A stretch of DNA of 64,000 nucleotides from Plectrocnemia conspersa (GCA_009617715.1 VTFK01000467.1:124001-188000); one strand, 5' to 3'; shown: positions 46,801 to 58,240, counted from the first letter of the stretch. A program made the numbers and translations. The notes: a model not told the origin generated them from the sequence alone.

Positions 46801-49800
46801 TTTCCTAAAAATATATTATGTTACATAAAAATATAGTTGTGGCTGTGTTGAAAGAGCAACAGAGCAAGATGACCGACCAGATCAGAAATTATTACTAAAT
46901 CATCTTAGTTAGATAAGAACAGAACCGGATAGCTTTGGATCTATATATTACACATTAGCATTATTATAACCTGTGGATAATCTCCTTCTTTGGTTTGATA
47001 GGCAAAGTGATACAAGTAAGTAGTAGCACCTCTTCTAGAATGCAAATGGGCTATCCTTAACAACGGAGCAGCTGTGTGTCCATCGCTTAAAGCTTCCATG
47101 GTCGAATCCCTAATATTTATAGGATGTTGTATAGGCTTATCCCAATCTGTATACTCATTCCTAACAGCTGCGTAAATCTCGTTCAAATGATACACATAAC
47201 TGTTTCTAATAAAAGTCCTCAAAATTCTGTTTCTATAGTCTTCCTCAAATCCGTATTGTATGTCACTAGCACTAAAGTCGTAATAACTCTCAGTCGTGGC
47301 GATGCCCAACATTAAACTACTTGTTATAAAACTATCACTGGCAACCTCCATGGCGTGAACAGGGTCCATAGCGTCCGTTTCGAAGGGATGATAGGGACCC
47401 CATCTAGGCATGAACTTTGCTTCGTCTATCCTCACGTCCAACAATGCTTCCAAAGGCTTGTTCCGAAGACACGGCGTAACGTCGTCGTCTTCGATAGGCA
47501 CACCCTTGGCTTCAAACTCTATGTTGCAACCCAACTGCTCGGCGACGGCCGCTCTCTGAGCGTCAGGATCGTGAACCATCGCCCAAGGACTTAGGGAGGC
47601 TCCACTGAGCAGCACGAGTCTATGGACCAAACCTTTAGCTTCAGTCGTAAGTAAAACTAGATTGGCTAAAGCAGCACCAGCACCGTGTCCGATGATGGTC
47701 ATCCTAGATGGATCGCCGCCGAAAGAATGCAGGTTATTCTTTGCCCATCGTAGGGCGCAGATGATGTCTTTCAAGGCTAAGTTGCCACCAGTGCTGCTGG
47801 GACGGTTACCAGACCGCGTTTTCAAAAAACCTGTGAATCATATAAATATTTACAAAAAATAGTTCAAGCATTCAAAATATAGTTGCTGCATAAGTCTTGT
47901 CTTGTTATTAGAAAAAATGCTTTTTTTTAATTGATTTGATTTTATATTTTAATATAAATATATGCAAAATCAAAAATTGTTTTTCGTGAATAGTCGTTGC
48001 GTTACAAGACCAAAGGCCAAAGAGTGCTGCGTGGAAATCACTTCAGGCTTGCAAAAGTACAAGAAAACGTAAACTTTTTAGAGGATTTTAAAAAAATTTT
48101 AAAAGGATTTAAAACAGCAGTTTTTACCCATTCTCCTCTCCCCGTTTCCAAGTGACTCACGAGCTATATCTATAAAAAATAATGAATAAAATTTGAACTA
48201 CTTCTCAAAAAGGTTCGCCATCACTGTTCTAATTATTTTATTTTTTTATGAAAATTTATAATCAGACAATAATAACGATAATAGAGTCTAGCAGAGACGC
48301 TCCCCCATCGACAACACGATTATCGCAGCAAGAGAAACTGACCTTTACCCACTGTCACTGCCACCTTCAAGACCCCTGAGGATCTTACACGGACATTATC
48401 CCTGCGCCAGCTTCTCCACCACTGCTCGAAAACAACGATACTCGCCATCATAGTAGCCGCAATATATGTAATTTAATCTAACAATATTTTCACTAGTTTT
48501 CAATTGCGTTTTACTGGCTGTGAAGTCACACCCCAAAGGGTTAGAATCCTTAACAATATTTAATTTTTATATAAAAAATGTAATGAATAAAATATTTTTT
48601 TGTACAAAAAAAAAAATTAGATTTATCCTTTTATAAAAAATGCTTTTTGTTACATTTTTTGTACTTCAAATAAGGTCTTCAATCAAGGATTATGCGATGT
48701 AAATGTTTCACAACAGTTTTTGAAACTTTTTGACTCGCATCTTCTTGTATTTTAAAATAACGTAATGCCCAATAACTATCAACTTATCGCGATTAGGTTT
48801 CAAAGGTTATTTATTCACTTATAAAAAATCTTTGGACCAATTGTTTTTAAACCACCCTTATGTCAGTTGAATGTTAGTAATATTTTCCGTACACTTGTCA
48901 CAGTTGACTTGATTTTTTCGACCGACATTTAAAAAAAATGTTATGTCTCTCTCGCCAGCTTAGCTAAAAATAAGCAGTAAGTAGGAAACAAATGTTATGT
49001 CTCTGTTATGGAATAGTTTTAAGACAAATGTTATTTTATCAATTCAGAAAAAAAAATGTTCGCATTTAAAAAATGGCAAAACTTTAGCGTCAACCCAATA
49101 CGTACGTACATAAATTTCGATAAAAGTGACATAACTTATACAGCAACTAAATATGAATTAAAATCTTTACCTAATAATCCTAATCTAAAATTAAGAGTTA
49201 AAACAATAACATGGCCATGAGCTGCCAAAACCGATCCATCGTAGGGATTTCCAGAGCCCCACTCGTACGAATCCCCGTGTATCCAAGTTAAAACCGCATA
49301 CGGCGCTTCGACGCCACGATTGCCTAAAATTGGCGCAAAGTTTGACAATAACGCTCATCAGTATAATCCCGAATATATTTCAATAATTACCGCTTCCTGG
49401 CACGTAAATGTTGAGATACAGACAATCCTCGCTTTGGTTGGTTAGAAGAGGTACGATTTTCTTCAATTGCTGGAATCGACCTTTTGGCATTCTGGTCAGC
49501 GCTGCAGTCCTATGAAATACAGACAATATACAATATAGTTTGTGAATGAGAACTTAATTTTAAATATAGAATAAGTATGATATTTAATAAAATCAATTAA
49601 ATGAAAGACATCAAAAGCTAAAATGTAACTTGAAATAATATTAAGTAAATTCAATGCGGTTTTACTGTATATTGAAATGTAACGGTTTTACTGTATATTA
49701 AAAATGTATCATGATTTTATTACTCGGGTGCAATCGGCTGCAAAAAAAACGAAAATGCATTTTCTAACTACCTGTTGGACACGTCGGGGTACTTTTGGGG

Positions 49801-52800
49801 GCAAACGGGTCCGAACGAATCGGCCAGTTTAGTGCCGTGCCAAGTCGCCGGGGGCTGCGGGGGTTGAAGTCTCTCGGCCATGCCGTAAGGTACCCCTAGG
49901 AAAGCTTCCACGGGCTCCAAGTGCCTCGAATTTGGCTCCAGTATAATTCCTCTAATAGCACCTAGCAATAAAAGAAGACATTATTCAATTTTGTGTACGT
50001 TTGTATCTTCTGGAAGTGAAATATTATTAGATTTAGGGTTTGGAGCATTATAAATTCAAGACTACTTTGCGGTTATTATTTTTTTCAAATATATCACTGC
50101 AGCTTGACATACATATATGCTTAGCCAAAATGTACATTACACATATTATAAAGTTAAATTTTTTTATGATATAAATTAAAGTGTTATAGTCAATTACAAA
50201 ATAAAATTTTTGCTGAAAACTTGATTAAAAAAATGACCAGTTAAGAACAAAATGTAATTTGAAATAATTTGAAAGAAAAAGTAGTGCATTAATAACGATA
50301 TTTATTTATGTAAACCGCTTTTCATCGTATTTAAATCGTAACCATATTTTAACCGTTTAAACGCCAGTGACTAACCGGTGCGTCATTTGTTAATTATTTA
50401 TTTTTTACAAATTATTTTTTTAAAACAAGCTAACGAAATATTTGCAAATTATATTAACTTAATTTATCAGTAAACCAAGTATTTAATATTTTTTTTAAAA
50501 AGAAATACTGAATCGTGAAGACAAAAAAGTCACTGGCGCTTAAAGGGTTAAATCAATTCCACGAGCAAATTTAACAATAGTTTTTAACAACAAAAGAAAC
50601 CGTAAATACACAAAAAGCATTGAAATCGTCGCTGCAATAAATATTTTTTTCATTTTGGACCACCACATAAATCCAGCATGGCTTCTCTGCTCTTTTTGCT
50701 TTTCATCAATATGCGGCGATTGTGAATTTAGACTAGTTAAAACTGGCAAGTTAGATAGTAAAATGTAAATTGCTTTAATAATGTAATAATAATTAGACGT
50801 GTTCTTGTAAGCGAGCACATAATATTAGTCACAGTGTTAATTTTTCAGGATGTGAATTAACCCATTGCGATTTTGATGCTGTGCTTGGACTTGGAATCTC
50901 GATTATTTTAATCTGAGATCTCAACGATTGTTCCGGTGCAAATCAATCCAAAATGATTTTTTTCTAACTATTTATAAAATACAGATACAATTTTAAGCTT
51001 TTCGATATCTACAAACGCTGTTAATTTTATATTCTGTGCTTGTTAAGATTTCAGATATGCAATGTATCATTCTCCTGTGTGTTTAGACTTAAAGGCAAGG
51101 TTGCAGTTATTCTTAATCAATGCTGATTGAAAGGGTTTCAATAGTTTTAATAAGTTACGTCTAGTAGTTGAACACCAGAACTTCACTCCTTCTGATACTA
51201 AAAAAATTGATCAAAATAAATTGCAATATAGTAATAGCAATACCTACGTGTAAAAATATATATTATTAAATTTAACTCACTTTATTATTAAATAAAATTA
51301 GAAAGCAGTGTAAAATAAATAAAATTCTGCATTTTTTTAATAAACAATTACCATATTCGATTATTAAAAATGAATTCTAGTCGCGTCAATTAAAAAAAAT
51401 TTAAAAAACAAATAATTTAATAAATATCTAAAAATAAACACATAGAAGTTCCTCCGTTAAAAGGACAAAAAAATTATAGCTAATACAAACCAAGAAAGGG
51501 TAAAAATGATAGCTAAAGTAATATGTGAAAAATATTAAAGCATTTTCAGTACATAATGATTTAATGAGAATTTAAAATAAGTCTGGTATCTTCAAATAAG
51601 TTTGTAAGTTGCATGTTTATAATGAGCAATAAACTTTTCGTCTTAATTATTTTTATTTTTTTGTCGCCGATTACTTCAAGGTCACATAAAAATATGACTC
51701 CAAAGATAAAACATTCTGTATGTATGTCCAAAAAGTGATGCAATTGGCCGCCAACATCCTCTTCTGCGATTCGTTAGAACAGTCTCGAACCAGCAATATA
51801 AAATATGTGACGCTTAATCTCAGGAGGGCAGATTTTCATGCAGATAGAGATAGAAAAAGGCTTTAGAGACTTGAAGCACATCAGAGGAGTAGTACAGCAT
51901 TAACTGCTACTTGCTTTTCCGGTTTTTATTTGGGTGCAAAGTCACTCCCTCAAAACATGAAATAATATATAATGACCGCTTGATAATTTTTGATATAAAT
52001 ATTTTTATTTTAATATTTATATATTCAATGAAGATATAGGTATATACTACTTTAATAAAGTATCAAAAAATGCAAATTTAATATAATATATTTAACAAAT
52101 ATGTTTAACAGAATATTAAAATATAGATTTATTGTTTAACTGACCGCTCCTAATTTTGCTTGTAAAGTGTTAAATCTGAAATATACGTTATATCATAGCC
52201 AAATAATTATCGTGCAAGCTTTCAAATTTAATTTTACAATTTGCACGATTTGAGTTTAACACAGTCATAACTTTGAGCAACTCGAAGAGTTTGACGACGG
52301 TGTAACAAAGTTAAATTTAGTGCTTTAATGTGGCATTGGTGGTATTGACCGGTTGCTGAATCACTAACTATAATAAACTAATCATGATAAAAGTTTTCTT
52401 GTGTTTTGTTTCAAAACAAATTAAAAAAAGTTAACTTTAGTAACAAATTTCATAACCAGGATTCATTCAAGTTAAATTCAATATTATTTCAAGAAGCGGA
52501 AATAATGTTACGTTTTAAAAAGCTATCAATCAATATTTATAATTGTAAACTTTCAACTTATATCGCAGGCATTTCGCCGCTAACTTTTCCTATTTTCCCT
52601 TTAAACATTTTATATTTGTATAACATAAATCAAGGCACTCTTGAACGAAATATAAAAAATTATGAGCTTTAGTGCATGAAAAATATTCAAATGCTATTAT
52701 CATCCCAAAAAGAGTATTCGTTTTGAGCTTTTAAGCTAATTTTTATATAAAAAGCCAACATTTATCTAATTAATCGATTCGCTGGTCAAGTGCTCGCGCA

Positions 52801-55800
52801 CGCTCGCAAAAAAACAAAATCGGCGAATGCGGTCGCCGTATTTGCATAACGACATTACATCCACGAAGTGAAAAGTTCTCTTTTTTGCTAAAAATGTGTG
52901 TTTTTCCCCTGTCGACGTTAATTTCAATTAGGGCGTCGGAATTGCGAAGTCGACGTCTATTTGATTTCGAGTTTGATTCAATTGAATTTTTGCCGCGTCT
53001 CTGACGTCCACGCTTTTGATTCAAACACAATTATGTAGCGTTTTCAGTTAAATTAAATATATATCTCATCTATTTGTAGCTGGTAGTAGAACAAATTAGA
53101 TTTCATAATAATTCAATTGGGGATATTCTCGTCAGTACTGTAACTCAAAAGTCATATAAAAAACACCATTGAGATCTACAAAGAATTAAAATATAATATA
53201 CCATTCCAATCAATTCCAATAAAAGATAAATTAATATGTATAAAAAAATAACCAGTACTTAACCAAATTTAAAAAATATATAATGAAAAAATCCTATTAT
53301 ATTTATCTATTGGACTAAGACAAACATTTACTTAGATGATATATGTCAAAGTAATTTTTTTTAAATAAAAGTTATAAATTGTGCCTAACTCAAACCATAT
53401 CATTGATTAATAATATTATATATTATAATATATAATAATATCAGTCTATGATATTGTTTTAATTAGGTCTTAAACATATTTTATAAATTTTTAGTTTAAA
53501 AAAATAATTTATCTAAATAACTGTACTTGATGAGCTTTTAAAAAGTTGTATAAAATAAATCAATAATTTTTTCTGTTTATTTTTTTTAAAAATGGTGTAA
53601 ATTTATACCTTTTGTCAATATCTTTTTACCCTATTTTTAGTAGTAAGTAATTTGATTCAGAATGCTCTCGACATGATTGCTAGTTGTTATTGTAACATTG
53701 TTGCGATTGTAACACAGCTGGAAATTTATCGAGATTGCAATAAAAATGTGCAACAAATGTAACGATATCTGAATTAATGGAAAACGACAAAGAGACGTTT
53801 TAAAGAAATGCTTTGTATATAGAAAATGCTTCGCTAACAAGGAAGATAAACTAAATCCTGGATGTAACTCGTTTGAGGACAAAGAATGCACTGCAGTGGA
53901 ATGAGACAAAGAGAGCCAATTATTTATATTCGGTATAAAAATAAATACAAACTGGAATAAAACTGGTTCATAATAGTTCGCTACAAAAATAAAATAACTT
54001 GATTTATATGTAAAATCGCACTAGTTTTTTTGTTTTTTGAGTATTTATTTACATAAAATTTATTTACGTAATATTAAAAGCAATACATAGTATTTGCTAA
54101 AATAAAATAAGAACAAAAAAATTTCGAATTAAAATACAATAAGCTAAAGATCTAGAACCATTTAAATGCGTTTTTCTTTCTCTAAATCATTTATACTAAA
54201 CCTTTCATTAAGGCCAAACACAGATGTTTGCTATGTTACATGGGCCGCAGTATAATTTAATGATGTAAAAATAAGGGTACTTTATAGTTATCGGGTGGCA
54301 GTTTTATTAAAAAATATTATTTTATACATACATTTGAAACTTTAATATTATTTATATTAGTTCAGCTTTCGAATTTGTTTGAGACAAAAAAGTCAGAGGC
54401 TGACATCTAATTTATAATTGTATATAAATAAATAAAATGTATAAATAATGTTAGAAATTTATTTTTATTAAGGCCAACAACGTTTTGCTACATAAATTTT
54501 AAAATTAAAACATGATAGGTGCGAACAATCGGAAGCAAAAAAAGAACAGCCCAATATTTAATTAACTAATTAACTTGAAAAGGGATAATAATATAAATTC
54601 TTACTGGCTTTCAATGAGTCATTTAAAATGTATATAAATAAATTAAATGCATAACCTAAGCAATAACTATTTGCAAAATAAATTTGAGCGCTGATAACAG
54701 GAAAGTACTAAAATAAAATTCTAATAATTAATTTTATCTTATTTTTTAATTGACACGTGCCGATCTACAGTTTTAAAACGCTATTATATATTTGTTTATT
54801 TAAAAATAAATGTGATTTTTGATGTGACAAGCTTTTAGCTATTTTTGAGATTTTTTTTTAAATGAAACACCGTAGGAGACCATTTAACAAATTAAAGTAC
54901 GCGCCAAAAAAAAGCATATAAAATTATATAGTGATCGCCTTGAAATTAAATAACATGTGCAGTCATTTTAACGACAAAATATATGCCTTGTGTTACTCCA
55001 CACCGAGCAAGCATATTTTAAAATTGTTCTGAATTATTGCTCGTATATTAGGATTTTATTATTTATGTTAAGCGCACTATCTATATATTACATATATTGC
55101 TCTCCAGGCTGCAAGTTCGTAATTAATTTAACTTCTAGGAAATTTTTCGAACGCGAAATTTTTTTTTTAATAAATCAATTATAGTAGAATCATCTTGTCG
55201 TAAAATTTATTAAAATATTGTTTAATAAAAAATTAAATGCATTACTAGATTCCACCACATTAAAATAAATTAAATTTACTAAATTCTTGACCAGAGATTG
55301 CTTTTGATAGAATTTCATATATTTTATGACTTCAACCTATTTATAAAATGTAAAGTATTCTTGAACTAGGATTGATTCATTTGTAATAAAACATTTTATA
55401 ACAAGTCAATATTATATTTTATATGATATTTTTCTTTACAGTTTGGTTAACAATATTTTTTTTTTTTTTAGCCATATATATTTGTCAACATTAAAAGAAA
55501 ACATATTTTCTCCAATCATAAGTAATACATGACTAGTAAGTTATTGTCTAGAATAACTTGCCATTTGTGTTCATCATTAACAAGTTTGACGCTTTCTAGA
55601 AAGTCTGAATAATTATATTAAAACAAAAACAAAAATTTGTTGTTATACTTCTATCTAAAAGTATTATTATAACTCCATTTATGAGAAAACATCCCAACTT
55701 TTACGTGAGCCAATATTTTTCGTCGTTTGCTTTTATGTGCTTTCGCAGGAGCTTTTGCGCGATCAGCTCGATTTTGACACTCGCGGCGCAATAAACAAGG

Positions 55801-56771
55801 GGATGATTTCGGGGGGATAAAATGATAAATTATACATAGGAGCGATGTTCGTTCGAAGGTTTTACACGACCGTAACGTTTCAAAAGTTTCGCCAACTGTA
55901 ATTAGCGAGTGTCGCCGCAGCTGCCTGCCAACAATTACCAGCGCCGTTCTGTGTCACTTGCTAAACTTACTACCACCTAATGTTTGGATATTTTGATAAG
56001 CTCGCCTTTTTAGAAGAGCATTAAACGTGAATTTTGCTAATTTAACAATTGAAAACAAAGTATTTTAAAAGTCAAATTTAAAAAGCTCGGCTAACTTTCA
56101 ATATTAAAGAATATACCAGAAATAAACTGTTTACCAATATCATGTTGCTAAGTATGCTTTAAAGAAAAAAGTATAAATAAAAACAAGATGATTTTAACGT
56201 ACTTAAAAAAAAGAAACTCTAATAAAAAAAACACCTTTTAAAGGATGCTTGATAGACAATGCGTCTAACCTGCATAAAAATCTATTGTCATATACCGCTT
56301 TCATTAACGATATTTGCAACGTGAACATATTTCGTTGATTAAATATTCAAACGATGCAATTGGCCCACCAACATCTGCATCTGTGATTCGTTAGAGCTGC
56401 CTCAAATTCAAAGTATAAAATATGTGACACTCGTTCACATCGGCAGACAATAACACAATCTAAGACAAGACGATTAAACAATGCGAGACAAGAGAATTTA
56501 TAACTTAACTGGTAATACAAATTTACTGTAACATATTTAAGTTTTTAGAATTGTTCCTGGCTCTTTAAACTAATTCGTCAGTCATTCACAATTATAAACT
56601 GCGACTCTGATTTTTTTTATTGTTTATATGTACATATATTGTTATTAACATCTCACCTGATTGAGTATCGACGATCCTAGAACTATATCTCGGTCCAGCC
56701 GCTGCGCGTGCAAATAGCAGAGGTACAAACAGGAGCGACCATGACAGCCTTCCCAAAGGCCTGCCTGCCAT
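37809..56771 (-). CDS. Nlg: Neuroligin, complete gene model of 11 coding exons
   Basis: A postsynaptic adhesion receptor of the carboxylesterase-like family that binds neurexin. Joining the eleven exons listed below gives 2406 nt and 801 residues without a stop. It has a signal peptide (1-25), a cholinesterase-like domain (about 28-660), an acidic stalk, one membrane segment (about 692-714) and a cytoplasmic tail of about 85 residues. At the nucleophile elbow the motif is G-H-G-A-G (240-244), so the catalytic Ser is replaced by Gly242, as in neuroligins; the His of G-S-V-H-G (485) is kept. Cys pairs occur in F-G-P-V-C-P-Q / S-E-D-C-L-Y-L and L-G-C-N / T-P-C-L-R-N-K-P. NRT and NQS are extracellular N-glycosylation sequons. 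The tail ends E-I-S-V, a probable PDZ ligand. All introns are GT-AG. Insects have several neuroligin paralogues and I cannot say which this is. Upstream 5'UTR exons must lie to the right. Confidence 0.93.
37939..37992 (+). pseudogene. Reverse-transcriptase YADD fragment in neuroligin intron 10
   Basis: The plus strand reads N-I-G-Y-A-D-D-M-V-I-L-S-E-T-K-N-E then stop. Y-A-D-D is the reverse-transcriptase active-site motif, and the flanking I-G-Y-A-D-D-M-V-I-L-S fits non-LTR retrotransposons. It lies antisense, 56 bp upstream of exon 11. Only this fragment is recognisable. Confidence 0.65.
38090..38470. other. GC island in neuroligin intron 10
   Basis: GC-richer than the intron around it, with a GGGGC-GAGAAAA-GCCCC hairpin at about 38334-38350. 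No coding frame in phase with exons 10 and 11. Possible regulatory or structured element. Confidence 0.35.
39561..39634. repeat. Two exact 28-bp copies of a palindromic AT-rich unit
   Basis: The unit AAAATAAAACCAGTTTTATT plus TTTTATGT occurs at 39561-39588 and 39607-39634, spaced 46 bp start to start. Each has the internal inverted repeat AATAAAAC/GTTTTATT. Confidence 0.8.
40156..40259 (-). CDS. Nlg: Neuroligin exon 10 (cytoplasmic tail)
   Basis: Residues 743-777, containing T-L-E-I-T-Q-V-L-P-D and P-P-P-T-Y-R. It begins after a TTATTATAG acceptor, completing a codon, and ends at CAG before GTATTT in phase 0. The proline-rich segment before the C-terminus is usual for insect neuroligins. Confidence 0.85.
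40327..40487 (-). CDS. Nlg: Neuroligin exon 9 (transmembrane segment)
   Basis: Residues 689-742. S-Y-T-A-A-L-G-V-T-V-G-I-G-C-F leads into a hydrophobic segment through L-N-M-L-I-F-A-G-I-Y-Y-Q-R, the best-conserved part of the neuroligin membrane region. A basic stop-transfer stretch R-G-R-R-R-D and an Asn-rich linker follow. The acceptor TTATTTAG joins exon 8 in frame. The intron to exon 10 is only 67 bp. Confidence 0.92.
43490..43562 (+). repeat. tRNA-like sequence (SINE or tRNA pseudogene) in intron 8
   Basis: TAGCGTAATTAATAAGG (from 43502) resembles box A and TGGGTTCCGTTCCCC (from 43543) resembles box B at tRNA-like spacing. No complete cloverleaf could be folded by eye. Confidence 0.35.
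44270..44690. other. GC island in neuroligin intron 8
   Basis: Contains overlapping minus-strand frames of 94 and 70 codons without resemblance to neuroligin. Not supported as an exon. Possible conserved non-coding element. Confidence 0.35.
45025..45226 (-). CDS. Nlg: Neuroligin exon 8 (end of esterase-like domain and stalk)
   Basis: Residues 622-688. It opens G-P-V-R-P-E-S-F, carries T-P-T-E-C-Q-P-T-M and an acidic stretch E-I-D-E-D-E-D, and ends K-L-A-D-K-H-Y-Y at a GTAATA donor. The stalk is short, so the membrane segment follows directly. Confidence 0.92.
45519..45665 (-). CDS. Nlg: Neuroligin exon 7
   Basis: Residues 573-621: L-K-P-K-M-K-S-H-Y-R-G-H-K-M-A-L-W-L-N-L-I-P-Q-L-H, a conserved neuroligin block that includes the helical dimerisation region. 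Ends H-F-Y-A before GTAATG. Confidence 0.92.
45893..46172 (-). CDS. Nlg: Neuroligin exon 6
   Basis: Residues 480-572, beginning R-L-G-S-V-H-G-E after TTTATCCAG in phase 0. H485 aligns with the esterase catalytic His. It continues through F-A-K-V-G-D-P-N and ends R-Y-L-S-F at GTGAGT. Confidence 0.92.
46971..47830 (-). CDS. Nlg: Neuroligin exon 5 (core of esterase-like domain)
   Basis: Residues 193-479, the largest exon. It contains the nucleophile elbow G-H-G-A-G (Ser to Gly), L-G-C-N and T-P-C-L-R-N-K-P (probable disulfide pair), and E-Y-T-D-W-D and H-P-I-N-I-R-D blocks typical of insect neuroligins. Begins after ATTCACAG, ends G-D-Y-P-Q at CAG before GTTATA. Confidence 0.95.
48378..48546 (-). 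repeat. Dispersed repeat, copy 2, in neuroligin intron 4
   Basis: Inverted relative to the copy at 23949-24083. Shares GGTGGAGAAGCTGGCGCAGG and GGGGTGTGACTTCACAGCCA (minus reading). Confidence 0.65.
49171..49323 (-). CDS. Nlg: Neuroligin exon 4
   Basis: Residues 142-192, V-E-A-P-Y-A-V-L-T-W-I-H-G-D-S-Y-E-W-G-S-G-N and F-R-L-G-L-L: the family's oxyanion-region block and the strand before the elbow. The intron to exon 3 is 67 bp. Confidence 0.95.
49391..49509 (-). CDS. Nlg: Neuroligin exon 3
   Basis: Residues 102-141, with N-Q-S-E-D-C-L-Y-L-N-I-Y-V-P, the strongly conserved second Cys of the first disulfide. Too short and spliced to appear as a long open frame; found by following phases between exons 2 and 4. 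Confidence 0.93.
49772..49961 (-). CDS. Nlg: Neuroligin exon 2
   Basis: Residues 39-101, with A-I-R-G-I-I-L, V-E-A-F-L-G-V-P-Y-G and F-G-P-V-C-P-Q-K-Y-P. These are the start of the esterase-like domain. The acceptor TATTGCTAG and donor GTAGTT fit phases 1 and 2. N101 with the following exon forms an N-R-T sequon. Confidence 0.95.
50353..50547. mobile_element. piggyBac-like MITE of 195 bp in neuroligin intron 1
   Basis: Bounded by TTAA (50349-50352 and 50548-50551). Terminal inverted repeats: left CCGTTTAAACGCCAGTGACT, right (complement) CCCTTTAAGCGCCAGTGACT. The ends resemble those of the element at 33235-35572, so a related transposase may have moved both. Confidence 0.8.
50820..52760. other. 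Intronic, mostly AT-rich
   Basis: Part of neuroligin intron 1 (49962-56656). Apart from the repeat at 51735-51812, nothing recognised. Confidence 0.5.
51735..51812 (+). repeat. Dispersed repeat R2, copy 1
   Basis: GATGCAATTGGCC, then CCAACATC, GATTCGTTAGA and TATAAAATATGTGAC in order. The same words in the same order occur at 56352-56428. Both copies lie in neuroligin intron 1. Confidence 0.7.
52765..53030. other. GC island in neuroligin intron 1
   Basis: CpG-richer block with several GTCGACG words and one minus frame of 86 codons without family resemblance. Intronic enhancer-like conserved DNA is possible. Confidence 0.35.
53031..55690. other. Intronic, AT-rich
   Basis: A palindromic TAATATTATATATTATAATA-type stretch at about 53408-53445. 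A repeat word at 54862-54906 (ATGAAACACCGTAGGAGACC) recurs at 57037-57081. No exon recognised. Confidence 0.5.
55700..55985. other. GC island in neuroligin intron 1
   Basis: Balanced base composition, including GCGAGTGTCGCCGCAGCTGC at about 55904. No long frame. It lies 0.7 kb downstream of the signal-peptide exon and is a candidate regulatory element. Confidence 0.35.
56352..56428 (+). repeat. Dispersed repeat R2, copy 2
   Basis: Second copy of the sequence at 51735-51812, diverged by substitutions and short indels. Confidence 0.7.
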
Positions 56772-56813
56772 TCCGCCATCCTCACGCCTCCTTGCCACCC
56801 CTCACCCACTTAT
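56657..56813 (-). CDS. Nlg: Neuroligin exon 1 of CDS (5'UTR end and signal peptide)
   Basis: The acceptor TTTTTTTGCAG precedes 56813. ATG at 56771 encodes MAGRPLGRLSWSLLFVPLLF then A-R-A-A-A, a clear signal peptide, and ends R-I-V-D-T-Q-S at a GTGAGA donor in phase 1. The longer frame seen upstream would need a GTG start and is not used. Another ATG, at 56779, is out of frame. Because an acceptor precedes this exon, at least one 5'UTR exon lies further right. Confidence 0.88.
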
Positions 56814-58240
56814 CTGCAAAAAAAGCATCAGTTAGCCGAGATAATTTATAGAGTAGCAGAATTGTCTTAAACATGGCGTAAAAACCTGTTGAACATACCC
56901 TTATGTGATTTAATGGTAATTTAGCTGGAAATAGTAATATTGCACAGAATTAATCTGTTAAATTTTTAATAAAATAATTAACGATTATAAACATAAAAAG
57001 AAAAAGTTAAAAGAAAACCTATTTTTTTGTTTAAAATGAAACACCGTTGGAGACCACTCAACGGATTAAATACGCGCTATAAATATGTATTGCCTTAAAC
57101 AAACATATCGGCCAACGAAAATATATCTCAAATAAATGGATTGTATGAGAAAATAATCGTTGTTTGTCTGCGTTTCAGTATTTTTAGCGATAAACATATC
57201 TATAGAAAACTTTTTTCCACTCCTATTGGTTAATTGAAAAAATTACAAATGACCATTGGGTAGTTTTTTGAAACAAAGTGCTTAATCTTAAGAAAGGATT
57301 ACACGTGCAATCCCAAATACACGTGTTATCTCTTCTTTAAGTGTTTTAGGCGGATACTTTTAATCATTTTGATTAATGACGGGTACTTTGACTTAATGTG
57401 TAGAAAGGATTTTTCACTGTGGTGTTTTATTTTAACAAATAAGACACGTTTAAACCCTGTCTTTGTAAGTCACATGCTAAAACTGATTTTGTCACCAGTG
57501 ATTACAATTTAATAGCAAAATATTTAGATTCTCACGATTTTTAATTAAAAGGTAGTTTAAAAATTGCAAAAAAAATTTTAACTGATTTTTTTATACATTT
57601 TTTACTACTGGATTTTTTTTTATCCATATTCATTTATTTTGTTTTTATTCTATATATTGTTTCCATTTCCATACATTGTTTAAAATGACTTTTTAAATTT
57701 TAATAAATTAATCATAGATTTATACTTAATAAATTGTTTATAATATATATACAGATATTTTTTTATTACTTATATTGAATTTAATTTTTAAATATTTCTC
57801 TCACAAACCCAAAATCAAAATTTTATAATGCAATAAAAATAACAGTATGCAAAAGGTTGCATTTATTTTTACGCTTTTATATGTAAATTAAATAAATATA
57901 TAGCGGTAAATTGAGGAGGTGCTATTTGGGTCTTAGCAGTAGATTTATCATTCAGTAGGTAATAAAATCATGTCTATGGAACATCTATATAAAATACCTA
58001 TTGGCTATAAAATTGTTTAACTATTCCAGAAGATATACATATATTGAAAAATGAGCGTTACCCTATTTTTTCGTCTACGTTTATTGCCCATTATGGTATT
58101 AGAGATATTTTATACAACGAAACCCTTTCCGTTGAACGCCTCTTCCGAAAGATGCTAAGGCTCTCAAACCGTGTCGGCCACCGTACATCAATCGGGCAAT
58201 TTTCCCCGTTCGGCTTTTCTCGGCTTGATTAAGCAATTTA
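56814..58240. other. Presumed 5'UTR intron or upstream DNA of neuroligin
   Basis: Mostly AT-rich. Contains the second copy of the ATGAAACACCG repeat (57037-57081). No exon recognised. Confidence 0.5.
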
